From the NCBI RefSeq assembly GCF_902825155.1, contig NZ_CADEAG010000010.1:1-55278 (forward strand): a stretch of DNA of 55,278 nucleotides. The letters are read 5' to 3'. A program made the position numbers and the translations under genes. Source of the stretch: Bartonella taylorii 8TBB (GTDB taxonomy: Bacteria; Pseudomonadota; Alphaproteobacteria; Rhizobiales; Rhizobiaceae). The number at the start of each line of letters is the position of its first letter. Position 1 is the stretch's first letter. Shown piece after piece: positions 28,407-38,615 of this stretch. The notes under the pieces are model-generated. The model ran no database searches. It was not told the DNA's origin and saw only the letters and a list, made by a program, of their open reading frames with translations.

Positions 28407-29378
28407 ATGCCAAGCATTACCCATTATGATCTCCAAAGTTATTGCCTTTCTTGCGGCTTTATTGAAAACAAACCAACCTTCGTCTCCGTAGAAGGTTTAA
28501 TTGTTTTTTTAGAATCCCCCCCAAAAACCATTAAAGTTCACCAAGGAATAATTTCAAGCCATTTTGCACATGATAACACAGCTATCATCACAGGTGGAGA
28601 AGATGGAAAGGTCTGTCAAACAACAGCAGATGGTCGTACAGAATTGCTAAGCAAACAAGAAAGCAAATGGATAAACAACGTTGCTTTTGGACCACAGAAA
28701 GTTTTTGCCTTTTCCTCCTCACGTCGAACATTGGCAAATGTTGGTAACGGACTACAAGAACTCCTCCATGAACGGTGTGTAGAAGGGCTTGCTTTCGCTC
28801 CAAAAGGTTTACGACTTGCTGTTGCCCATTACAATGGTGTGACCCTTCATTGGTTATCAACACAAACAACACCAACTACACTGGTATGGAAAGGAGCACA
28901 TTTTGGTGTCACTTTCTCACCAGACAACCGCTATGTCATTTCTACTATGCAAGAAAACTCTCTCCATGGCTGGCGTCTCATTGATAATCAACATTTACGC
29001 ATGAGTGGCTATCCGAGCAAAGTCAAAAAATGGTCTTGGAGTGCAAAAGGAAAATGGCTAGCAACATCAGGCGCATCAGCAGCCATTGTTTGGCCCTTTC
29101 ATGCGAAAGATGGTCCCATGGGGAAAGCACCATTGGAACTCGGCACACGAGCAAATGCGCTTGTCAACACCGTCGCATGTCATCCAAATAAAGAAATTGT
29201 AGCAATAGGCTTCAATGATGGAATGATTTTGTGTGCATATTTTCACGATGGAAAAGAAGTCCTTCTAAAAGGTTGTGGAACAAGCGCCATCTCAGCTCTA
29301 AACTGGGATCAAACGGGTCACAACCTCGCCTTTGGAAGCGAAAGCGGTGAATGCGGTATTATCAACATCATTCTTTAA
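28407..29378 (+). CDS. WD40-repeat protein
   Basis: About 323 residues forming a beta-propeller. Several repeats can be seen, each with a short GH/H...D-like pattern ending in W or its substitutes (for example SSHFAHDNTAIITGGEDGKV, FSPDNRYVISTMQENSLHGW and CHPNKEIVAIGFNDGMILCA). A GTG at 28401 is also in frame; ATG 28407 is taken here. It follows the COG0523 gene by a few bases, a pairing I recall from Brucella and other Rhizobiales. It is probably a scaffold or partner; no catalytic site is visible. Confidence 0.85.
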   Translation: MPSITHYDLQSYCLSCGFIENKPTFVSVEGLIVFLESPPKTIKVHQGIISSHFAHDNTAIITGGEDGKVCQTTADGRTELLSKQESKWINNVAFGPQKVFAFSSSRRTLANVGNGLQELLHERCVEGLAFAPKGLRLAVAHYNGVTLHWLSTQTTPTTLVWKGAHFGVTFSPDNRYVISTMQENSLHGWRLIDNQHLRMSGYPSKVKKWSWSAKGKWLATSGASAAIVWPFHAKDGPMGKAPLELGTRANALVNTVACHPNKEIVAIGFNDGMILCAYFHDGKEVLLKGCGTSAISALNWDQTGHNLAFGSESGECGIINIIL

Positions 29379-30087
29379 GAAAAGCACCAACAATAGCTAT
29401 CATCGCAGATAAAAATAGCTGTACAATTCTCCAGAAATAATTGAGCACCAAAACTCTCTTTCTCTCTAAAGAAAAACTAAACACATCAAATAAGAAAATG
29501 TCTGAGCTATTTACCCTTGAACGTTGCTATCTTATCCAGCCAAGAATAGAAGGATCCCACCCTAAACAAACCATAAGCGAATAACCCGTTCCTATAAAAC
29601 CCGTATCATGCTACAGTCTTTCATAAAAAGCATAACCCCTTAACACTCTTTTGTTTAAGATCAGCTCAAAAAAGTGGAAGAAAAATTTCATAATGCTTGA
29701 AAATAAGCCAGTAAAAAAACGCGTAAAAGAGCTTTTCAAAAAAATCTTTGAAAAAACATCAAACATTATTCCAATCACAACGCCAGCACTTATTTCTCAA
29801 AATTTCTGGTTATAAACGTTCTCTTTTCCAACACTGTTATTTGAAAATGATGATTGCGACACGCAGTGCCTTGACATCTACAATTTGCAAAAAAGAAAAA
29901 ACATAACTATAGAAACACAGTAAAGTATATCTTTTAAAACATCTTCAGCATAACTTTACTTAAAATTCCCTTCCCCCTTACTTAAAATACCAGTATTGCT
30001 CAAAAAAACAGCTAATTTTCAATTACAAATCAAAGAAAACCCATATTATGACCTTTTTCACCAATGAAAGATACATCTGCCTTGTCA
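29379..30087. other. Intergenic region containing an autotransporter remnant
   Basis: About 700 bases. A barrel fragment lies at 29505-29640 on the minus strand. A 40-codon plus-strand frame at 29693-29815 (starting MLENKPVKKRVKEL) is visible, but it has no recognisable family and is not called. The remainder is AT-rich. Confidence 0.45.
29505..29640 (-). pseudogene. Autotransporter barrel fragment (decayed)
   Basis: Translated on the minus strand, this gives HDTGFYRNGLFAYGLFR and, further on, KIATFKGK. These match AT-A HDTGFYMDGLLSYGLFR and KAATLKGK. It has an in-frame stop and no flanking barrel. It is the relic of a further autotransporter gene at the downstream edge of the array. Confidence 0.75.
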
Positions 30088-33000
30088 AAAAAGGTGCCGC
30101 AAACCAGCAGAAAAGCTTATTCCTGAAAACCCTGCTTTTGTCAGTCTATGCTGATAATTTATATCTCCATGAAGTACAAATTTCGCAGATAATTTGGCAC
30201 TGAAACCAAGTCCTGCTTCTAAAGAAGAACCAAAATCACCTAACTGAAAATCTTTTTTAAAAGAGACAAACTGTCTCTCTCCAAAACTATGCATAAGATA
30301 AAGCTTACTATAGAAAGAAATAACACGTCCCTTTTCAGAGCCCGCAAACATCTTAGTCAAACGCCCACCAAAACGCGCCGTCCATTGATCAAACTTTCCC
30401 ATATCAACATCAAGATCATCAACATCACGCACGCGATTAAACTGAAGATGTTGATAAACAAGCTGAAGCTGCGGATCAAAAACAACACCATTATGCCCTA
30501 TTGTAAATGTTTTACCACTTATCAAAGAAGTACTAAGCTGCTTACCCTTTAATGTTGCTGCCTTACCTCGTGCAAGAGTGAAAACATCACCTCTAAACAG
30601 ACCGTAAGATAACAGCCCATCCATATAAAAACCCGTATCATGGTGCAGACTTCCATAAGCAGAAACAGACCATTTATCAAATGGACTCTTTTTACTTTGT
30701 TCAACTTTTAGAGGATGTAGAGAAAGGTTTCCATAAGTTCCCGTAACCCCAAAGAATGTACGACTGTATAAACTCTCAATTTCTTTCAGCAAAACACCTG
30801 CTTCCAGCGCAGTATAATCAAGTTCGGCTCCATAGCCATATTCAAAAGCAGAAAGATTTGAAGCATAATGGTGACTTCCACCATAACCACGAATAAAAAA
30901 TGCTGAGTTCTCATCGCTTTTCAAAGAGCTTTGAGAAACACTTCGCATTGCCTCCAATTTCTTATTTTGAGTAGTAAGATCCAACAAACCAGCATGGAAT
31001 AAAGCATTTGGTAAAAGGAGATAAGTTGGCAATTGCGGAACCACAGCTCTAATTCCCAGTTCTGGCTGAATATCAGGCCTAATAGGAACAGGCGGAGTAG
31101 GAGAAGGATCTGTAGGTATAGGATCACTTGGATCAGACGCAGAAGGCGTAGGTGAAACAAAAGGAGACGGAGGAGTGGGTGCTGGATCCTGAGGTGCAGG
31201 TTCACTCGGATCAGATGTCACTGACGGAATAAGTGTCGGTGGAATAGGCACAGATGGATTGGAAGACGGATCTGCAGGTATAGAGTCACTTGGATCAGAG
31301 GGCACTAACGGAGTAGGTGTTGGTGAAACAGGTGTAGGTAATGGAGTGGGCACAGAATCTGTAGATGAAGGATCTACCGGAGTAGAGGGCGCAGAAGATA
31401 AAGGTGGAATAGGTAAAGTCTTAGAAGAATCTTGTTTAGGATTAACATAGATACCTTCAAGGCGAAAATCCCAAAAATCTCCATTGCCTGCAACTAATCT
31501 ATTCCTAGGATCTGCTTTTCCAAAAGAAGAACCTGGTCCATAGCCACGAAGACGATATTGATAAGGCAAGCCGTTTATTGCAATATAATTGCCCATTAGT
31601 TGAAAAGAATCTTCACGCGCATCCCCAGAAACTTGAACAACTGAAACACTTCTGCTTCCTTTATTACGCACTTCCTTTTCTGATTTTTTGAAAAAACCTT
31701 CCACTTGGAGAAGCGTAGTCTCCCCCGAGATATTACCATAAATCAAAATACGATCAACTTTTTGCGTATCAAATGAACCATCGTCATTCAAAAATACACC
31801 GAGCTTAATCCGAGAATTACCCCGTGCACTATATGCATCCTTATACACTAGTCTGTATAATGCTATCAGCCTGCCTATTTCACTTATATCATCTATATCA
31901 TCTATAACCGTTTTTTTTCCAATGCGCAGCGTTTGATAACCTTTGGATATATATTTATCGAAAACAATAGTACTGTCTGAGAGACTTATAGATGAGACAG
32001 ATGTATCTATAGAAATATCTTCCTGTGAATCTTCGTCTCTACTTTGGATGAGATAATATTTACTTTGGGTAAGATACCATGTCGAGCCACGTGTTAACTC
32101 CAAATCAACAGTAGATGTATCTTCAACACGAATATCCCCTGCAAGCGTAGAGTCACTAGCTTTTACGGTTATAAAAGAATCGGATTGAGCTTTTAATAAC
32201 AAATCACCAGAGATTCTGGTTCTTTCCGATAATTCAAGAGTAGCTTCAGCTCCATAGCCATCAGGACCAGTACTATAAATAGCGATACCATCAGGAACCC
32301 TAAAAGTTGTATTTGACAAATAAGCTGATGCAGTTCCCAGAACGATTCTTTTTGTTTCTGAACGTTTTTTATCATCTAGCTTCAACAAATTAGCCCATAC
32401 TTCTGGTTCTAATGTATTAAAATACAAACCATACGCCCCCTCTCCCTGCACAGAAACATCAGAGTTTTTAATCGTAATACTGGTCTTTTTAAACTTATCT
32501 GATGAATTATAATTTTCAATCAACTTGTCATTATCATCTGCATAACCTGAAAAGTTTGTAATCAAAAAACCATGCATATCGGTAAGTTGAATAGTACTAT
32601 ACCCCAAAGTCACTTCACCACCTTGAAATATCTTAAAAGCTGCTGATAACGTATCCACACCTGTGCCACCAGCCGTATGCATACTGTGCTTTTTTCCTTT
32701 CCCATTAACTGTCATGACACTAAGAAAAATTTCTCCCCCGAGCTGTGATTCAAATGAGCCCCCTCCCTCAAAATTGACCCTACCCCCTACCATTGTGACC
32801 TTCGCATCATTATTGCTAAAAATACTTATATTCTCCTGTCTTGAATCTCCTGGACCAATATTTACATTATTTAACACAACATTCGCGCCTCTCCCTTCTG
32901 CATAAATAGCGCGCGAAGTTCCTTCAATCTTCCCTCCTTTCATCCTAATAATGCCATTTTTAGCTTGAAGACTTGGTGCATTTTTAAAATTTGAATTGTC

Positions 33001-33339
33001 CAAAAAAAGCATACCACCATCTTCTACAGAAACACCATATACAGATATCGTATCTGAATTATCACCCATAACAGTTATCTGAGATGCATTAACAATTGTG
33101 CCTTGCTTTCCTACAGATATAGCAGAAACCGATTGATCTTCAGAGGTAATGGGAAGCTGATAGGTTTTATCTTTCAGTTCGTGCTCTTTACCATCACTAC
33201 ATGTATAAAATTGAGCCTTTGAATCACACGAAACTCTAGAAGAGTTAGAATTCGCACTAACAACCACGATTGAAAAAAAAGAAACAGCAGCTGTTGTAAG
33301 AGAAAATAAAAACTTATAACTTTTAAATATATTAACCAT
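30085..33339 (-). CDS. AT-A: type V autotransporter, Iba-like, proline-rich linker
   Basis: About 1084 residues. ATG 33339 (MVNIFKSYKF) is preferred over 33363 because it aligns with the other autotransporter starts. A signal peptide is followed by the Cys pair (CDSKAQFYTCSDGK), a beta-helical passenger rich in short repeats (about 100-480), and a conserved autochaperone-like module (YQTLRIGKK ... DRILIYGNISG ... DFRLEG). A long Pro/Ser/Asp linker (about 650-755) with DPSDPIPTDPSPTPP-type repeats precedes VVPQLPTYLLLPNALFHAGL. The C-terminal ~285 residues are the barrel, ending in RHLF. This signal and promoter differ from the others: the LC motif in the signal is absent, and a Fur-box-like repeat lies upstream. 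Likely a surface protein interacting with host cells. Confidence 0.88.
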   Translation of the reverse strand: MVNIFKSYKFLFSLTTAAVSFFSIVVVSANSNSSRVSCDSKAQFYTCSDGKEHELKDKTYQLPITSEDQSVSAISVGKQGTIVNASQITVMGDNSDTISVYGVSVEDGGMLFLDNSNFKNAPSLQAKNGIIRMKGGKIEGTSRAIYAEGRGANVVLNNVNIGPGDSRQENISIFSNNDAKVTMVGGRVNFEGGGSFESQLGGEIFLSVMTVNGKGKKHSMHTAGGTGVDTLSAAFKIFQGGEVTLGYSTIQLTDMHGFLITNFSGYADDNDKLIENYNSSDKFKKTSITIKNSDVSVQGEGAYGLYFNTLEPEVWANLLKLDDKKRSETKRIVLGTASAYLSNTTFRVPDGIAIYSTGPDGYGAEATLELSERTRISGDLLLKAQSDSFITVKASDSTLAGDIRVEDTSTVDLELTRGSTWYLTQSKYYLIQSRDEDSQEDISIDTSVSSISLSDSTIVFDKYISKGYQTLRIGKKTVIDDIDDISEIGRLIALYRLVYKDAYSARGNSRIKLGVFLNDDGSFDTQKVDRILIYGNISGETTLLQVEGFFKKSEKEVRNKGSRSVSVVQVSGDAREDSFQLMGNYIAINGLPYQYRLRGYGPGSSFGKADPRNRLVAGNGDFWDFRLEGIYVNPKQDSSKTLPIPPLSSAPSTPVDPSSTDSVPTPLPTPVSPTPTPLVPSDPSDSIPADPSSNPSVPIPPTLIPSVTSDPSEPAPQDPAPTPPSPFVSPTPSASDPSDPIPTDPSPTPPVPIRPDIQPELGIRAVVPQLPTYLLLPNALFHAGLLDLTTQNKKLEAMRSVSQSSLKSDENSAFFIRGYGGSHHYASNLSAFEYGYGAELDYTALEAGVLLKEIESLYSRTFFGVTGTYGNLSLHPLKVEQSKKSPFDKWSVSAYGSLHHDTGFYMDGLLSYGLFRGDVFTLARGKAATLKGKQLSTSLISGKTFTIGHNGVVFDPQLQLVYQHLQFNRVRDVDDLDVDMGKFDQWTARFGGRLTKMFAGSEKGRVISFYSKLYLMHSFGERQFVSFKKDFQLGDFGSSLEAGLGFSAKLSAKFVLHGDINYQHRLTKAGFSGISFSAGLRHLF
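31060..31400 (-). repeat. Degenerate repeats encoding the AT-A proline-rich linker
   Basis: Units of about 54-110 bases containing a GGATCACTTGGATCAGA-like core recur, giving DPSD(P/S)IP and PTP(P/L) blocks. Copy number is likely variable between strains. Confidence 0.6.
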
Positions 33340-33375
33340 AACTCTATTGCAATCCCTATCCACCCTTATATAAAA

Positions 33376-33430
33376 GCAGATAACATCTGCAATAACACTA
33401 ATTTAAGCACTCTAATAATGAGAATTATAA
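33376..33430 (-). promoter_or_regulatory. AT-A upstream region: perfect hairpin and Fur-box-like repeat
   Basis: GCAGAT-AAC-ATCTGC (33376-33390) is a perfect inverted repeat in the likely 5' leader. TAATAATGAGAATTATAA (33413-33430) has an ATAAT/ATTAT inverted repeat like a Fur-type box. The TTTACA promoter of the other autotransporters is absent here. Confidence 0.4.
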
Positions 33431-33504
33431 AACTTAAACATCTTATTTATACTTCACACAACGTTCTATACTTTTATAAAACTTACCTTATAATTTATGT
33501 TTAT

Positions 33505-36081
33505 CTAAAAACGGTAGCGAAAACCGCCAGAAAAACTGGTTCCTGAGAAACCAGCTTTGCTAAGCTGATGCTGATAGGTTACATCTCCATAAAATGCAAA
33601 TTTTGGTGATAATTGTGCATTAAACTCTAACCCAGCGTCTAAAGAAGAACCAAAAGCACCCAACTGGAATTTATCTCCAAAATGCACAAATCGCTTTTCT
33701 CCAAAACCACGAGCAAGATGAAGCTTCCCACTAAAAGAAACAACCTGCCTAGTTTTTGATGCAGCAAAAGTCTTGGTTAAACGCCCTCCAAAACGCACCA
33801 TCCATTGGCCATGTTTTCCTATCTCAATATCAAAACCATCGGTATCAGATGTTCTAGCAAACTGTAGATTCTGATAAATAAGCTGAACTCGTGGATCAAA
33901 AATAAGACCTTCATACCCTGTCATAAACGCTTTACCAGAAGTCAATGAAGCGCTCAGAGAATTTCCTTTTAATGTCGCCGTCTTTCCCCTTGCAAGGGTA
34001 AAGACATCACCCTTAAACAAGCCATAAGAAAATAAAGCATCTAGATAAAAACCGGTATCATGCTGCAAACTACCATATGCTACAATTGACCATTTATTGA
34101 ATGTGCTTTTTTTACTGTCTATAACATTGTGAGGCTGTAGAGAAATTCCCCCATAAGCCCCCATAATTCCAAAGTTTTTGGTATAATTTGCACTCTCAAT
34201 TGCTTTTAAAAAAAGACCTACCCCTACAGCACTATAATCAAAATTACCCCCATAGCCATATTCAAGGGCAGACAAATCTGAAACATATTTATAATTTCCA
34301 CCATAACCCCGAATAAAAAAAGCAGGATTTTTACTATTTTTCGAAAAATCTCCGCTAGCAATGCGCAGTTCTTCCAGCTGCTTGTTTTGATTGCTAATAT
34401 CCATCAAGCCAGCACGAAACAAAGCATTGGACAAAAGAAGATATGTCGGAATTTGTGGTACAACCGCACTAACCATCACCTCAGGATCACGTACAACAAA
34501 ATCATGATCTGCAGAAAAATTCTGAGCAACGCTTGAATCAACGGAACGAGGTTTACGGCGACGAGAAACCGTCTTTTTTAGATTAGAAGGAGACTGCTGA
34601 GAACCCCGATTGATATACTCACCTTCAAGACGAAAATCCCAAAAGCCTCCTGTACCTTTAATCAATCTATGCTCATCTTTCGACTTCCCTGGCGCATAAG
34701 CACGAAGACGGTATATATAAGGCAACCCTTTCACTACTGCATACCCCCCTAAGAGTTTAAAGGAATCTTCTGCCGCATCTCCGTAAACTTGAACAATCGA
34801 AATACTTTGATCATTTTTACTACTTTTCTCTCTCCCATTTGGATACGCCAAAATACCTCGCACATACACCCCAGTTGTACCATAAACATTACCATAGATA
34901 AAAATTTTATCAGTTTTGCTCCTTGCCTTTGACATATCATGACTTAAATATGCATTTACGTATAGCTGTGCCTTTCCTTTCGCAGCATAAACGTAATCTA
35001 AAAGGTCCTCACCTAATTTTCCGATGTGAAGTGTTTGACACTCGCCATTTTTTGGTCTCTCAAAAACAATCGAACTATCAGAAAGCCTAATCCAAGAAAT
35101 AGATGAATCCCAAGAATCCGGCTTCTTTCGGTCACCTTTTCTTTCTGGTTTCAAAACCCATCGCGAATTATGAGACAACTCAATACCAGCATAAGAACCA
35201 CTATCAACGTGCGTACCCCCCACGAGAAAAGAAGCATCAACATCAATTCCCACATACGAATTATTTTTAACCTCTAATAACCGATTAGCAACAACACGTG
35301 ACCCATCCGATATAGTGATATAAGGAAATCTTCTAGCATCATCACTATAAATAGCCGTACCATCCGGAACTTTTAAAACGCTATCCTTAAATTGAATCTC
35401 CCCTAACTTAACAAGCAGTTCTCCCGCCTTATATTCATCCTCTAAGGAGTTTCCTTGAAAATAGAGACCAAAAGCTCCATGCCCTCCAATCGTGATATTT
35501 GAATTTTCAAAAACAATTCCAGACATATTCTGCAATTTCTGAAAATCTATTGAAGACCCATTGCGAGAAAAAACTGCCGGCGCACTTTCACCTACCAAGC
35601 CATAGACATTGCTGACATCAATCTTACTACTCTTAACAATAAGAAAAGCACCTTGCTTCACACCAAAAACTGCGTGCGTTATGCTATCATCTTGAGTATC
35701 TGCTTTCTTACCATTTCCAGTAACAGAAACAGCATCCAAAACGGTTGCTACATCTTGGGGTGTAAACATTTCCGATGTAATCGCACCGGATTTTTTCAAC
35801 TGTAAAATCTCACCAGTATCTGAATTTACTTCCTTTTTCTGCTCAATGACAACAGTACTAGACTGTTTCGTAATAAGAGTATTAATAGAATTTATACCAG
35901 CATGATCTGTATGAGACTCGTCATGATCTTTAAGTTTCCCAAGAGCACTACATGGATACGATTTAAAAAGGGAATTACACGAACGCTCACCCTGCGCATA
36001 AGCAGTTACATGAGGTGAAAAGAAAAAAACAGATGCTGTAAGAGTACACAGATATATGTGGCACTTTGTAATTCTAGCCAT
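33505..36081 (-). CDS. AT-B: type V autotransporter, Iba-like, short passenger
   Basis: An 858-residue protein, the shortest intact member. A signal peptide (about 1-30, with YLCTLTASVFFF) is followed by a Cys pair variant (CNSLFKSYPCSALGK), a shorter beta-helix, the conserved module (QTLHIGKLG ... DKIFIYGNVYG ... DFRLEG) and a basic linker with SRRRKPRSVDSS in place of proline repeats. VVPQIPTYLLLSNALFRAGL leads to the barrel, which ends FRYRF. It lies 142 bases from the AT-A start codon. GGTGA precedes the start. Confidence 0.9.
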   Translation of the reverse strand: MARITKCHIYLCTLTASVFFFSPHVTAYAQGERSCNSLFKSYPCSALGKLKDHDESHTDHAGINSINTLITKQSSTVVIEQKKEVNSDTGEILQLKKSGAITSEMFTPQDVATVLDAVSVTGNGKKADTQDDSITHAVFGVKQGAFLIVKSSKIDVSNVYGLVGESAPAVFSRNGSSIDFQKLQNMSGIVFENSNITIGGHGAFGLYFQGNSLEDEYKAGELLVKLGEIQFKDSVLKVPDGTAIYSDDARRFPYITISDGSRVVANRLLEVKNNSYVGIDVDASFLVGGTHVDSGSYAGIELSHNSRWVLKPERKGDRKKPDSWDSSISWIRLSDSSIVFERPKNGECQTLHIGKLGEDLLDYVYAAKGKAQLYVNAYLSHDMSKARSKTDKIFIYGNVYGTTGVYVRGILAYPNGREKSSKNDQSISIVQVYGDAAEDSFKLLGGYAVVKGLPYIYRLRAYAPGKSKDEHRLIKGTGGFWDFRLEGEYINRGSQQSPSNLKKTVSRRRKPRSVDSSVAQNFSADHDFVVRDPEVMVSAVVPQIPTYLLLSNALFRAGLMDISNQNKQLEELRIASGDFSKNSKNPAFFIRGYGGNYKYVSDLSALEYGYGGNFDYSAVGVGLFLKAIESANYTKNFGIMGAYGGISLQPHNVIDSKKSTFNKWSIVAYGSLQHDTGFYLDALFSYGLFKGDVFTLARGKTATLKGNSLSASLTSGKAFMTGYEGLIFDPRVQLIYQNLQFARTSDTDGFDIEIGKHGQWMVRFGGRLTKTFAASKTRQVVSFSGKLHLARGFGEKRFVHFGDKFQLGAFGSSLDAGLEFNAQLSPKFAFYGDVTYQHQLSKAGFSGTSFSGGFRYRF

Positions 36082-36149
36082 AATTCACCACAAACTTTCT
36101 TTTATAAACACAAATTTTATAGGAAACTAAAAAGACACTCTGTAAATAT

Positions 36150-36195
36150 ATACATTATGGATTATTAATTTAAATTGTTTTGTGTCATATGTAAA
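36150..36195 (-). promoter_or_regulatory. AT-B upstream element related to the shared autotransporter promoter
   Basis: TTTACTTTACA (minus strand, about 36190-36200) matches AT-D, and the palindrome core ATCCATAATGTAT (36150-36162) is present. The two are separated by about 27 extra bases, so the -35/-10 spacing differs from AT-D. Confidence 0.45.
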
Positions 36196-36275
36196 GTAAA
36201 AATCAAAAAAAAAACACAATAAAATCACACTTCGTCTTGTCTCTTTCACAGAAAAATATAAAGGGAGAAATGCAA

Positions 36276-38604
36276 TTAAAAATGATAGCTTAATCCACTA
36301 GAAAAATGCGTTTCAGAGAAACAGCCTTGGTAAATTTATGCTGTAGATCAGATTACTATGAAATGTAATTTTTGAAGAGAGGTGTGCATAAACACCAAAT
36401 CCAGTTTCTAGAGAAGAACCAAAATCACCTAATAGAAAAGTATCTCCAAAATATACAAATTGTTCATTATCAAAATTGCGAATAAAATGAAATTGACTAT
36501 AGAAAGAAAGAACACGTGCTTTTTCAATCACTGCAAGTGTCTTGGTTAAGCGTCCACCAACACGCATCATCCAGTAATCTGGTTTTCGCATATCAATATC
36601 AAAACCATCAACACCATGTGTCTTACGAAACCGAAGATGTTGATAAACAAATTGTATCTGCCGATCCAAAACAAAACTTTCATACCCTATCCTAAATGCT
36701 TTACCAGTGGCTAAAGAACCGCTTAGAGAATTTTCCCCCGTCTTACTCCGTGCAAGGGTAAAAACATTTCCACTAAACAAACCATAAGATTAAGAGACTA
36801 TCTATATAAAAACCTGTATCATGCTGCACACTTGTGCCGTAACGGACCATTTATCAAATATACTTTTTTGGCTTTGTTCAACATCTAAAGGTTGTAAGGA
36901 TAATTTACCATATGTCCCCATAACCCCAAAAAAGTAGTACTGTATACGCTCTCGATATTTTTCAGCAAAGCGCCAACCTCCATGGCGTTATAATCAAGCT
37001 CACCTCCATAACCATATTCAAGCGCTGATAAATTTGAATCATAACGATAACTTCCGCTCTGACCACGTAGAAAAAAGGCAGGATTTTTATCGATTTTTAA
37101 CGACTGATGAAAAACAGTCCGCAGTGCTTCCAACTGCTTATTTTGATTACTAATATCCATCCATCCCGTATGGAATAAAGTATTTGGTAAAAAGATATAA
37201 GTTGGTATCTGTGAGATGACAGCCCTTACATTTTGTTTAAAATGAGGAGAAAGCTCAGAAGCAAGAAAAACCTTAGAGATAAGAGAAACATAGTCTAGAT
37301 TGGATAGAGTAGCATCACCCTTGGGTGCAACCGCAACAGATGCAGCAACAACACCATCAAGCGCAGGAGAATGTTTCTCTGAAGCATCAATCTCAGTGGC
37401 AATAGGTGTAACGGATTCAATAACCATAGGATTAGATGCGGCAGAATTCGGACGAGCATCAGAAGAACGACTTAGAATCTTCGATTCAGCGTTAGCAGTT
37501 CCAACAGATGAAATAACACGAGACCAAGGTGTAGCGGAAAATGGAAGGATACTTAGATCATCAGATTTAATGACAATAGGTACACCGGATTTAGTAACCT
37601 TAGGAGCATCAGATGTAACTGAAAGTAGAATACTATTTAGGACCTCAGTTTCAGTGACAGAATCTGCAACGGATGGAATAACATGAAAACGGTGTGCAGT
37701 AGAAAAATCAAGAATATAAAGCAAATCCTTATAATCAGAAGAAGTGGGCTGAATCACTTCACTCTCTAAGCGGAAATCCCAAAATGCTTCTTCACCCTTA
37801 AGCACTCCTTGAGATGAATCCGCTCTCCTAAAGAAGAACTTAGACCATAAGCACGAAGACAATATTGATAAGGTGAACCTCGCAGCATAACATAACAACC
37901 ATTCAACTGAAAAGAATCTTTATCCGCTGTTCCATAAACTTGAATAATAGAAATCCCCTTGCTATTTTCGTGCTCCCTCGTATAGTCCCCTCGACTCCTC
38001 AGAGCATCTTGCACATGTGCTATCGTTTGTCCCATCAACATCACCATGAACCAAAAGCCTATCTGTTTTTTGCTCGTGAAGAGCCCCCCTTTATCCAAAT
38101 ATGTATTGAGATAAAGATGCGCATTGCCTTGCGCATGATAAACCTTGCTTGATCCTTTTCCAACGAGAAGTGTTTTGTAAGTATCACCCGTTTTTAATTT
38201 TTAAAAAAAGAGAGCTATCAGCAAGATCTAGCGATGAAATAGATGAATAATCACCTAATTGAGAAGCAGAAGAAGCAGGATCTTGCAATTTTTCATATTT
38301 TGGTCGCGATAAAGTCCATTTTGAATTATTTTTTAATTGTAGCGTAGCAGTAGAATTTTTATCCACATGAAATCCCCTACAAGAATAGAAGCATCAGCTG
38401 TAATCTTTACAGTAGAATTTTCCTCAGCCCTCAGCAATAAATCTCCAAGAACTGTTGAGCCTTTTGAGAGCTTAATAGAACTCTCAAATTAGCGACTATA
38501 AACAGCTGTACTTTCTGGAACCATAAAAATTGTCCTTGTCAAATGGACATCCTCTCACCCAAGCAGAACTGTTTCCCCCCCATCAAATGCTGCCCCCCCC
38601 AAAA
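36276..38604 (-). pseudogene. Broken autotransporter gene, 5'-truncated with frameshifts
   Basis: Consecutive pieces in different minus-strand frames rebuild most of an autotransporter: FMVPESTAVYS and LSKGSTVLGDLLLRAEE (about 38400-38530), the conserved module (DSFQLNGCYVMLRGSPYQY, about 37870), a linker rich in Ser/Ala/Val, ISQIPTYIFLPN and YGYGGELDYN (about 37000-37200), then the barrel with frameshifts near 36880, 36785 and 36340. The last frame ends FSSGLSYHF at a stop at 36276-36278. The signal peptide and first part of the passenger are missing, and the remnant abuts the AT-C stop. Confidence 0.9.
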
Positions 38605-38615
38605 GCACAGTTATA

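Noticed and set aside
29693..29815. A 40-codon plus-strand frame MLENKPVKKRVKEL...
   Set aside because: A weak AAGTGGAAG lies upstream, but the frame is short, AT-rich and without a recognised relative.
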